A stretch of 64,000 nt of DNA from Liriodendron chinense (Eukaryota > Streptophyta > Magnoliopsida > Magnoliales > Magnoliaceae), in NCBI GenBank assembly GCA_003013855.2, contig ML058392.1, positions 3,265,529 through 3,329,528 of the forward strand. The letters run 5' to 3'. Shown piece by piece: positions 55,079-64,000 of this stretch. The notes beneath the pieces are model-generated. The model was not told where the DNA came from. It searched no databases and saw only the letters and a list, made by a program, of their open reading frames with translations. Positions within the stretch are counted from its first letter, which is position 1, and each line of letters begins with the position of its first letter. A program made the translations under genes and the position numbers.

Positions 55079-55657
55079 TTATGAGTCGGTTATTGGAATC
55101 CCGAGCCCAATGTGGCATACAAAACCAAAAATATGAAACAAAGAGAAAGAAGAATTCTTCCTCCCTTTCTTTACTCTTCTCTAAGACCGAAGCACAAGGT
55201 GTCTTGCAATGGCTAAGCCAGAAGCAAGGATAGAGACCGATTTCTCCTGGTCAATAGGGGTTCAGAGAACTCCCCACCCACTCTTTGAATCTTTTGAGAA
55301 AAAGTGCAGAAAAAGGAGAAAGAGGAGTAGAGGTGAGAAAAGAAATCTCTGAGCACAAGGTGATCCAAGACGGCAGAGCCGACCAATAGGAATCCAGGTG
55401 GAACAAGGCCTACCTTTCAGAGATCCAAAAGGAGTCTCCACCCACTCTACAAGAGATGAATATGATAGGAATGAATAGGAGAAGGAGAAGAGTAAGGTTT
55501 AGAAAGATAGAACCTGATTCGGCACTTGAAATCCTTATATCTTCTTCAGCTTCCTAGAAATCCCTGCAAAAATCAAATAAAAACAAACTAAGTTAGTCCT
55601 AAAATCCTAAAATCCTATATAGATACTAATTTCAAAAATTTGTGAAAACCGTCAAAG
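55079..55657 (-). other. 5' leader of element B
   Basis: About 580 bp between primer site and gag. No coding content. GA-rich on the minus strand complement; would contain packaging signals, none identifiable by eye. Confidence 0.6.
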
Positions 55658-55675
55658 TCCCCGGCAACAGCGCCA
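55658..55675 (-). promoter_or_regulatory. Primer binding site, element B (tRNA-Asp, one mismatch)
   Basis: TGGCGCTGTTGCCGGGGA on the minus strand, six bases from the 5' LTR. It differs from the element A site by one base (C to T). Confidence 0.85.
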
Positions 55676-55681
55676 AAAACT

Positions 55682-57242
55682 TGTTCGCTTCCCCAAGTGT
55701 AGGGTTGCGATGTAGTAATAATCTCGATAAGACCGAGGTCGATCCACAGGGACTTGTATGGGATTTCACAAACACATCCAATAGTGTCTATTGAGAGCTA
55801 ACAACCAGATTTTTGTATGAAATTGATGTAAGTAACAACTTTAAACTAAATTGAAGGTAAACAATTATAAAAAGGCACTAGGGGTTCAAGGATCCACTTG
55901 TAGCAATCCTTGATGTTCAATCCGCTGTGGTTTCTCACTTTCTCAACTAGAATCGATATTAAGATCTATCTAGCCGGATGATAGAGCTGTTAAACCAAAC
56001 AATCTGTCATATGTAAGTCCAATGCATATGATTCACCCAATGTAAGCTAGGCTGAGCATGCTCAATTGCATAGGTCAGTCCCAATTCCAATAGGCTCAGA
56101 TCACAATCATAACCATCCTCAAGTCCTGTCACAAGACAAGGCTAGATTACAATTTGAACTTGATTCAAATCACATGCACAGTCCCCTACATAATTCAGAA
56201 AACCAGAAAAATAGAACTTTGGTAGGAAGTCCCCACATGAAGATCATAGTACTAGAGCGTACTCCAATTCCTCGGATCATACAGGTCTAGACTAATACAA
56301 AGCAGTTAAGAACTTAATTAATTCCCCCAAACATCCATGAGTCATCATAAGACTAAGAAAAACTACTTAGAACTTGTATAAACTTCAAACCATTGTTCAT
56401 AAACATGAATTTCGAACTTAAAACCAACTTAAAACGAATTGAAACATCTTAGATCCGCTACAAACTTCACCTCTTAGCCCTAGCTAAGAGGTTTAGCTGC
56501 TCATGATCCAAGGAAACATGAAACAACTTAAGAAAATCATAAAACAGTAAAACAAACTAGAAGGAGTTGTGGAACTCTGAAATCCACTTCCACCGCCTCC
56601 AACCTTGCTTAAACTCTTCTAAGATACCCTAGGAACGATCCCTAGGTGTCCTTTTATATTGGGGAGGCTCCACAACTTCAAAAGAATCAAGAATTTGCGT
56701 AAAACTTACACACTGCGCAGAGAAATCCGGCGCCAGAAATAGAAGTTCGCATCTTACGCATGGCCGACCGGTCGGACGACCGGTCTGAGTAACTGGCCGA
56801 CCGGTCGCGACCGGTCGGACCTCACTGAGAAACAGTCCAGTGAGCTTGCTGTATGAAAAAAAATATCTAGCCGACCGGTCAAGACCGGTCGGACTGGGCT
56901 GGCCGACCGGTCACGACCGGTCGGACTCACTTATCCTGCGTCCAGTGTATGCAAAAGATTGGCCGACCGGTCTGGCTCCTTTGGCCGACCGGTCGGACGA
57001 CCGGTCTTGGCCTTGTTTTTCTTCAGTTTCTTCTTTCTTTCTTCTTTTCTTCTTTCCTTGCTTCCTTCTTTCTTTGGTCCTCCTTCGATCTTCATCCGAA
57101 TGATTCTAAATAGGCGCTTTTTATCTTCAATTAGGTAGAGTCCATTCTCATTCCTGCAATCACGAAACATGCATTCAACATGAAAATCTTGCACAATAAG
57201 TGATGAATTGGGGTTAGAATATGCACAATTAAGAGCTCAACA
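55682..57242 (-). repeat. 5' LTR of element B (1561 bp)
   Basis: Same ends as the left LTR and followed by TATGG. TATA box at 56651-56660 on the minus strand; palindrome array 56762-57006. Confidence 0.93.
56762..57006. repeat. Palindrome array, element B right LTR
   Basis: GACCGGTC-NN-GACCGGTC units and variants with a longer centre (GACCGGTCGGACGACCGGTC). It has one unit near 56870-56890 that the left LTR lacks, and a shortened unit near 56960. Confidence 0.88.
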
Positions 57243-59228
57243 TATGGATTACTAGACACTTATTTTTAACTGCCCAGTTAGATATTACTTTCTTAGGTGT
57301 GATAGTCTTCTGAGGCGACTCTCTAGGAGTTCTAACTTTTTTCTGGGGATTCTAATTTATTTTATTGATCTTGCATGAGAATCATAGCTTTCTTACTCAT
57401 CATAGCCACTTGCTTGATCAAATCCTCTATCTTTTATCTTTCTTTGGTGGAGTGGGATATTTTTTCTTCATATTTTTCCTTTTTATGGTGTTTTCTTGGG
57501 AGAATTCTACATTGGCTTCACCATTTTTCTGGTTGGTATAAATTTTCCTTTCAAGTTTTAAATCGGATTCTTAAAAGCCAAGCACTCAAACTTTAGGTGT
57601 CCAACATCACCACATGCATGGCATACAGGTGAGCTTTTCTTCTTGCTCCCTGAAGCTCGTATATTGTTCCTAATTTTTAGAGGGGCTAGTTTACTAACCG
57701 GATTTTATCTATTATATCTTAGCCCTCTCATATCCCTAGGTGACCTACCCATACTTAACATTTCACCTAATTGTTCTTCACTTTGAGCAAATCTAGCTTT
57801 AAGTATGGATTCTTAATTTATTTGAAGATTTATGCCATAATCGATGGACTTAGCCTTTTTGAGTTCTTCCTCTAGGTCTTGAATTCTTTCTTAAGCTTTA
57901 TTATATTTTCTTTCCCATTAATACTCTTTAGAAAGATAGTGATGGTTTTCTCCTTTCACTTCATCAAGTTGATCGGCCAGCTCATTATTTTCTTTGTTGG
58001 CTTGACTCAGCTTTTTGGTAAGGATAATGCTTTGACGGAATAGCTAATTGTAGGCTTCTTGTAGTTTATTATTTTCATCCTCATCTTCGTTAGAGGATTC
58101 ATTATCAGTGTCAGAAGGTTCTTAGTCATTCTTGTCTCCAGTGTCCTCAATTTCTGGAGTGATTTCAGTGATGGTGGCCATTAGAATTTTAACAGATCCC
58201 TGCTCTTCATCGCTCTAGAAATTATCTGATTCTGACTCAGATTCCTTAAAATCATCCCAAGTAGCAGTCATTGCCTTTTTCTCTGGTTTTCTGTTATGTG
58301 AACATTCAGAGGCAATATGACCAAAACCTTTACACTTGTAACATTGTGTCTTTTGATTTCTTAAATGATATACCTGTCTCATACTTCGAATCAAAAGGTT
58401 TACCCTTCTTATAGGGTTTCCTTATAAAAGTACTTCCTCTAGTTTTGAAGAATTTCCTAAATTTCTTGGCCATGAGGGTCATTTCTTCCATTTCTATTTC
58501 TCCCTCACTATCTTGTTTAGATTCGTGCTTCTTATGAGATGTTTTTAAGACAGTATTTTTGAATTTGGTGGGAGGTTTGAAGTGCAACTCATGAATTTGG
58601 AGGGACCCTAACAATTTTCTATTTTCATGGTGTCGAGGTCCCTACATTCCTCTAATGTTATGACCTTTGAAGAGAAACGTTTTGGCAAAGATCTCAAGAT
58701 TTTCCTACACAGTTTACTGTCCGAAATGCGTTCTCTTAACCTGCATATAGCATTGGTAATATTGCTCAATCTGAAATAGAATTCCATAAATGTTCCATAT
58801 ATACTCCTCCATTCTAATATTTTCAAACTGAGTAGTGAGGAGTTGTAGTTTTGAGCATTTCACAACACTAGTACCTTCATGAGTGACTTCAAGGATGTCC
58901 CAAGCTTGTTTACTTGTTTGACAATTACAAATGAGACTAAATTCATCTTTAGAAATGGAATAGAAAATAACATTTAGTCCTTTGCATTATAGTCACATTG
59001 AGTCCTCTCTTGGTCACTCCACATTACTATTTCCTTAGGCTGGACGACATCAGTTCCATGCTCCTTCCTGATGGTGGTAGTCGGTATGTTCCATCCAAGT
59101 TTCACTATGTTCCACACAAATGGATCTATGAACATTAAGAAAGTACGCATCCAGACTTTCCAATATGCATAGTTTAATCCGTCAAAGAACGAAAGTTTGT
59201 AGGTGGAGGCTGAGTCATCCTTAGACAT
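57243..59228 (-). pseudogene. gag: Gag of copia #2 (left end cut by element B)
   Basis: Starts at ATG 59228 (MSKDDSASTYKLSFFDG). It contains LNYAYWKVWMRTFLMFIDP, a frameshift near 58977, UBN2-type text (ATG-distal SISKDEFSLICNCQTSKQAW, then ILRSLPKRFSSKVITLEECR), and a first zinc knuckle CYKCKGFGHIASEC (58302-58343). A low-complexity acidic and coiled region follows, then a second knuckle CHACGDVGHLKFEC (57582-57623). At least three frameshifts and many stops are present. The element continues into protease at 28276 beyond element B. Confidence 0.8.
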
Positions 59229-59286
59229 ATTTTCAAGCTCTCTTAGGATCTCACTTCGGGCTATTAGGCCTTAATGGAGGAACCTT

Positions 59287-59297
59287 CTTTGATACCA
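59287..59297 (-). promoter_or_regulatory. Primer binding site, copia #2 (initiator Met)
   Basis: TGGTATCAAAG on the minus strand against the expected TGGTATCAGAG; eight bases from the LTR. Confidence 0.8.
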
Positions 59298-59305
59298 ATT
59301 GAAAT

Positions 59306-61032
59306 TGTGGATTTACCGCTAGTAGAGAGACTTGAAGATATGCCTAATGTCCTAGAGTGGGGTGAATATGACTTTTAAAACTTTCGGCACAACTAAAATA
59401 GTTTGATCAGTTAAATCAACAAGCTGATATAAAAGAGGAATCAAAGATATGCTAATGTATCACAAGGCTATGAATTCATAGTGCAAGCATCATTGGCATT
59501 TTATCAAAAACATTCAAGACATGTTTATTTAAGTTAGAATCATTCAGCAAGTAAGCTTAAATAAAGATAAACAATCAATTACAATGCACAACGATATATA
59601 GTGGTTCGACTTTGGGTCTACACCACTCCCGATTGCTGCACTTCTCTCTAAGTGCATCGGATTTCACTATATGTGTGGTTTTAAATCAGGTTAACCATCA
59701 ACCTTTACATTCCATACTTTACTACCACATTTACCATCCGACGATGGCCCTATCTAGGGACTTGTCGAGTTTGGATCCCAAACTCTCATTGATCCTAATC
59801 TAAGGATGGCCATGTACGCTCCCGCCGGAGGTCCCAATTTAGGGATGAACTCTCGAGATTGGGTGACAATCTCCATAAGAAGTGGATCAAATGGAATCCA
59901 AAAGACTGGACTTACGTAGTGTAGATGAGCCCAGTTTAGCGCAGAGATGAGTAGCTTCAACTCCGAGATGCTTCAACTCCTCTCTATGCTCCCAAAATCA
60001 TCTACCAGTGAAGAATGCAATGCCTATCTAATGCCAGGTAGTTGGGAGAGAGGCATTGGTGTTCCTTTTGCCTATGTAATGCAATGGTAAATGTTTGAAC
60101 TATCAAATTTCAGCATTCAATGGCTATTGATGACCAAAAGATTTAGCTAATATGGTTAGGTTATCCATTAATGTTTTGTTTGAGTTCATTATTCAAACCG
60201 AGCTTTGAATACTCAATGAAGTGTCATAAACACTTGTTTTGAATGATGAACTCAAGACAATAAAGAGCAAGGAGGCTTGGGAATGAAGTTGGAAGGCACT
60301 CACAATGCTCTACTTGGGTGTATTCAATGTACCTTGAATGCCCTCAAAATATGGTTTTATAGTTGCTGAAAAACAAGCAGAAAATGGGCAAATAACAGCT
60401 CTCTGTAGACCTGTCACAAGCTACTAGCGATTGTTCGTAGAAGGGCCGGTGACCAGTCATAGACCAGCAGAGGTGAATTTCAAGCTGAGCTTCCTGTCTT
60501 AAAATTGCCCTTATGCGATCTGTCGCATGGTTCATGCGACTGGTCGCAAATGACCTGCGACCTGTCTTAATAGACCTGCGACCAGTCTAATTTCAAAGAA
60601 CAGTTGTTGACCAGGTTTAAGTCTTGGGCGACCGGTCGCCCAGTCTGTGCGACCGGTCTCCAGACCCTGATTTCTTGGCTATAAAGGCTTTTACTTAGCC
60701 TATTTCTTGGGCTTAGAACTTCAAATTTTTCTTTGATTTTCATGGGTTTTAGCACCCAGCCAAGCATGGTTGGAGCCTGATCAACTTGACCAAAATATCA
60801 CGGATCAAATGGCTAAGGTTTTCCTAGTTTATTAAGCCATCTAATCATAAGTTTTGGAATCCTAAGAGTTATCTATATGCATACTTACCATAGCAACTTG
60901 ATGTAGCTTTGAACATTCACACGAAAAGGAGCTTCGGCTTTAAGTCTTGAGCTTCAATCTTCACTCAGGGCTCACCTGATTTGACACAACTAGACTTCAA
61001 GCCAATTGACAAAATTTAATGCACTTACAACA
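59306..61032 (-). repeat. 5' LTR of copia #2 (1727 bp)
   Basis: Starts TGTGGATTTACC next to the primer site and ends TGCACTTACAACA. TATA box on the minus strand at 60353-60362 (CTATAAAACC), with a palindrome-rich cluster at about 60410-60665 just upstream in transcription sense. The outer end is inferred from the TG/CA rule and similarity to 9650-9673. No matching LTR exists at the other end. No gene inside. Confidence 0.7.
60410..60665. repeat. GCGACNNGTC cluster in copia #2 LTR
   Basis: GCGACCGGTCGC is a perfect palindrome at about 60629; related forms are GCGACTGGTCGC, GCGACCTGTC and GCGACCAGTC. About eight units, spacing irregular at 15-30 bp. Confidence 0.75.
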
Positions 61033-62316
61033 ATAACTAAGATCTCGTATGGCTCTAGACGTTGCGAACCTTATGCAAATCAACTATGCTCACCTAACTG
61101 GTTCAATGGGGCAACAAATTAACTATACAAGGCGGTGAGCAAATCAATCATGCATCACCAAACCGAGCAAATTAATCATGCTTAACAATCCAATAGAGAG
61201 AGAAGATTTAGCATGGCTCTGACATTAAGAACCTTTTGCAAATCAACTATGATCACTTAACCAGTCTAGCGAGGCGACGAATCAACTATACATGCCGATG
61301 AGTAAACCAACCATACTCGCTAATCCGTCGTCCAACCAAATCCAATTCAAAGTATTCATAGTTTTCAATTCTAAATATTTAAACCAAATAGCATGTATTC
61401 CATGATAATGCATTCAAATCAATTCTTAAGCATTCATAATGCAGTTAGTGGATCAAATTCAAGCATGTCGAATTCATGATGCATGTAATGTTCATGAATA
61501 AACAACTTAACAAATAATCTATACTCAATGGTAAATCAAAAGAGGACTTAACACTGTAATGGATTAAAACAGTCAAGATTACAACATGATCTAAGGAAGC
61601 ATACCAAGATTTGAATTTTCAAAGAGAATCACACCCAATGTTTAAGATTCAAAAGGTAATCAAAGTGGTTAATTCCATAGGGAATCAGCGAAGTAACGGA
61701 ATGTACCTAAAACCTTTGAAAATTAAATAAAAGAATTTAAGGGAAACCTGTGAGTAAAAATTGAAAGAAAATGGCTATTCTTACAAGTGACAAGGCTAAA
61801 TACGAAGAAGAAAGACGATACCTAAATCAAAAGGCAACTATAATGCACACCAAAACTCTAAATAAGGTGAGAAACAACAAAAGAAGAAAAATAAAAGAGA
61901 AACAACAAAAGATCCTTTACCTAGGATATAAAACTTTAAAATTAAGGGTGAGAAAAGAGAAAATGTGTAATCAAACCAAAAGAGGAAAATTTAAACTAGA
62001 ATTGAGAAAGAAGAAAAATACATCGAATAGCGGAAGTCCAGTGAGGAAGATCACTGACAATTCAATGAAGCTGGCCTAACCAAAACTCGACACAACTCAA
62101 CTCAACTCGGTGTGACTCAGTTGCAATTGGACGTGACTCAGCATTGAATTCAATGCATACCCCTCATAGTGAAGTCTCAATTCTTTCTTCAAGGTTTCCA
62201 AGCATGGTTGAACTGAACTCAACTTGAATTCAACCCGAAATGGCCAAAACTTTCTTGTGACTCAACGAGTTGACTCTTTCTTTCTTTCTCCTTTTCTCTT
62301 CTCTTTCTTTCCTTCT
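61033..62316. other. Unassigned AT-rich repeat region
   Basis: No supported gene. A diverged direct repeat of about 155 bp starts near 61058 and 61213 (ATGGCTCTA-GAC...GAACCTT...CAAATCAACTATG). A lysine-rich open frame of 102 codons on the plus strand (61771-62079) is low complexity and has no recognisable family. TGACTCA occurs three times between 62100 and 62265, and a T/C-rich tract lies at 62270-62316. It is probably further LTR debris, but I could not match it to any family here. Confidence 0.4.
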
Positions 62317-62856
62317 TGTTAACGTCAGATTCTGGTAACAACTTTCCTTCCTTCAGATGTACTATCCTCCTGAAGATGAATCATTTCTCCACACCTGAAA
62401 ACCAAAGAGGGAGACTAAGGGTGGCCGGTGTCTGGCTGTCGGCCCTCCGATGCTTAAGTTAGAGATGGGCTTGAAAGTAAGATGAAGTGTAAAACATGGG
62501 TTAAGATGTTGTGTACGTTTATCATCCATTGAGCCATCTATTTATTCAAGTCCAGATGAACTAATCCGTTACGTAAGTTGTTGAGATCTTCCTGATTTCA
62601 AGGGATAAGATGTTATCTTATCAGATTAGAGACCTGGCTAATTATGTTCCTTGATAGAGGTCTTATTTAATCCAAAACTATGAGTAGAAACAAACTCAAA
62701 CATGCCTGTAATCTGGGCTAACTCACGAGCTATATGGGCTACTGAGACTATGACCTGGGGGACATCCCCACCAAATGACTAAAGACCAAGGCTGCTCGAA
62801 TATGAATGGCAATTTGGCTTACGAGTAGATTTTCTTAAATTACGAGATGCGCCCAA
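62317..62856 (-). mobile_element. D-like LTR fragment
   Basis: TGTTAACGTCAGATTCTGG and, further in, CTAAGGGTGGCCGGTGTC and GGCCCTCCGATGCTTAAGTT parallel the start of element D LTRs (9995 and 23724). Orientation is therefore minus. It is cut at 62856 by the next element, and its remainder lies beyond the window or is lost. A related but distinct subfamily. Confidence 0.75.
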
Positions 62857-64000
62857 TGTTGAGCTCTTAATTGTGCATATTCTAACCCCAATTCATCACT
62901 CATTATGCATGGATTTTATGTTTAAAGACTATTCTAATGCATGGTTTTGTGATTGCAGGAATGAGAGAGAGTTCACTCGATCAATAGCTAAAAGAAGCAC
63001 ATTTAGGAACCTTGGATGAAGACCCAAGGTGGGCCAAAGAATCATGAAGAAAGAAGGAAAGAAAGAAAGAAGGAAAGTAAGAAAAGGAGCCCCACAAGGT
63101 GGTTCGACCGGTCAAGACCGATCGGCCAAACAGGCCTCGACCGGTCTTGACCGGTAGGCCAGTTGCTCTCCCCTCTCTTAAAGCTGCTGGAGCAAGGACA
63201 CATGGGCTAGACCGGTCAAGACCGGTCCGCCATGCAATTTTAGAGTTCCAGATTTCAGACAGCAGGCTATTCCCAGTTTTTGGATTTTCGACATAGTTTT
63301 TTAGAGCCATCTTGATTATATTTAGAAATCCAACACGTCCAAGTTGAAGAGAAGCTCGACACCGAAATAACCCAAGTAGTTTCGTGTTGATCAGAGCTAC
63401 GGATTGACCGTGGTAGCGAAAACAATACGAACTATCCAGATTCCGCCTACTCCACTATGGACCGGTCCAGGTGGCCCATCATTGATTATATGAAGAATCT
63501 ACTTTGACCATCTTCTAGACCACATCCATATATGAATAACCACAAAGTTTCAGATCAAAAGGATATGTGGTTTGATCGTATCGGTTGAAGAAAGATGGAC
63601 CATCCAGAAGGATTCAACTGCGCAGAGTTTATAAAAGCCCTATGTGTTCTAATTTTTGGATTACATTTTGGGATTATTTTGGACAATCTAATCCATCTAT
63701 CATGTAGAGGAGGATGTTTTCTACCAATTTTCAAAATTTGGGATCAATCTGACCTCTGTACACTCCGGAGCGTTGAAAGCAAGATGACTGGTTCTGAAGG
63801 CACCCGAATTGCGCTATTTTGAGAGGCGGTCACTGATCTGATTGGTGGGCCCATTTATAAGATAATCTTGGAAATCTAAATCATCTATGAGGAAGATCAC
63901 ATTACAAGGAAGCTACAACTCAAATTTGAAGGCAATCCGACCATTGGTTAAGCCGTACGAAGCGAAACAAAATCTGTTATGTTGCGGTACTCTTGCTGTA
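62857..64000 (+). mobile_element. Plus-oriented A/B mosaic LTR, truncated by window edge
   Basis: Begins TGTTGAGCTCTTAATTGTGC, the reverse complement of the B-family LTR end, and follows B for about 120 bp (through GATTGCAGGAATGAGA). From about 62980 it matches the A family in reverse complement (CATCCATATATGAATAACC, GGCCCATCATTGATTATATG, GCAAGATGACTGGTTCTGA). The palindrome array at about 63103-63230 lies at the boundary. The target duplication cannot be checked. Confidence 0.8.
63103..63230. repeat. Palindrome array of the mosaic LTR
   Basis: Three units related to GACCGGTC-NN-GACCGGTC with single-base variants (ACCGATCGG, ACCGGTAGG). Confidence 0.85.

Larger units (their letters stand above)
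28277..57242 (-). mobile_element. Element B: Athila-like Ty3/gypsy retrotransposon, split by element C
   Basis: LTRs at 28277-29829 and 55682-57242, target duplication TATGG (28272-28276 and 57243-57247), tRNA-Asp type primer site, polypurine tract, and gag, protease, RT, RNase H and integrase on the minus strand (49626-55078). Its own length without element C is about 10.3 kb. Gag and pol text (KFHGLDSES, VTTLRSGK-like ITTLRSGKEID, AKFLKELCT, DLGASVSLIPYSVYEQLG) is Athila-type. Stops in pol are mostly CAA to TAA. Confidence 0.93.
25871..61032 (-). mobile_element. Copia element #2 (SIRE/Maximus-like), split by element B, 3' end lost
   Basis: In minus-strand order: 5' LTR (59306-61032), initiator-Met primer site, gag with two zinc knuckles, protease, integrase and part of RT. 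Element B (28277-57242) splits it between the second knuckle and protease, with TATGG duplicated. The RT breaks off at about 25870 against a plus-oriented copia LTR, so RNase H and the 3' LTR are missing. Lineage is inferred from the DSGCS protease context, long gag and long LTR. Confidence 0.8.

Noticed and set aside
61771..62079. Lysine-rich 102-codon plus-strand frame as a gene
   Set aside because: Low complexity, no recognisable family and no promoter or splice context; A-rich DNA readily gives such frames.

Overview
The window is a block of plant (angiosperm) nuclear repeat DNA. It is built almost wholly from nested LTR retrotransposons, and I found no intact host gene, tRNA, rRNA or CRISPR array. 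A plant origin is shown by Ty1/copia polyproteins primed by initiator-Met tRNA, by Athila-like Ty3/gypsy elements with a tRNA-Asp type primer site, and by Tat-lineage Ty3/gypsy elements with a second RNase H and antisense accessory genes. The sequence does not let me name a species.

Layout from left to right. (1) 1-1026: 5' LTR and gag start of a Tork-like copia element (- strand) that runs off the left edge. (2) 1027-9673: a long copia LTR (- strand), split by element A (1306-8116, - strand, target duplication CCTAC). A is a non-autonomous Athila-related element with one intact 537-codon ORF. (3) 9674-25870: a plus-oriented copia LTR remnant, split by element D (9995-24604, - strand, TTGAC). 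D is a Tat/Retand-like element with an antisense gene at 11.2-13.4 kb, a 2.4-kb tandem duplication of RT-RNase H-integrase, and a solo A-family LTR in gag (20738-22647, TGAGG). (4) 25871-61032: a decayed SIRE/Maximus-like copia element (- strand). It is split by Athila-like element B (28277-57242, TATGG). B is split by element C (30481-49136, + strand, CCCAT). C contains a solo B-family LTR (43313-44869, AATAC/TATAC). (5) 61033-62316: unassigned AT-rich repeat DNA. (6) 62317-62856: a D-like LTR, cut by a plus-oriented LTR from 62857 to the edge whose tip is B-like and body A-like.

Relations between elements. B carries a recognisable but mutated gag-pol. A shares B's primer site, polypurine tracts, U5 and 3' non-coding block but lacks protease, RT and integrase, so it probably depended on B-like helpers. 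C has a gag but no pol, and carries an antisense, intron-bearing plant-mobile-domain (PMD) gene. D carries a different antisense, intron-bearing gene of the 'putative gypsy type transposon' family. Nearly all coding regions hold stops or frameshifts, many of them explicable as C-to-T or G-to-A changes.

The most interesting signals are three. Every LTR family here with a readable promoter has an array of short palindromic or tandem units just upstream of its TATA box, and the motifs differ between families. Two Tat elements have independently placed an intron-containing, coiled-coil-tailed gene in antisense between their coding region and an LTR. The 2.4-kb duplication in D looks like an assembly join, because all differences between its copies lie near the junction.
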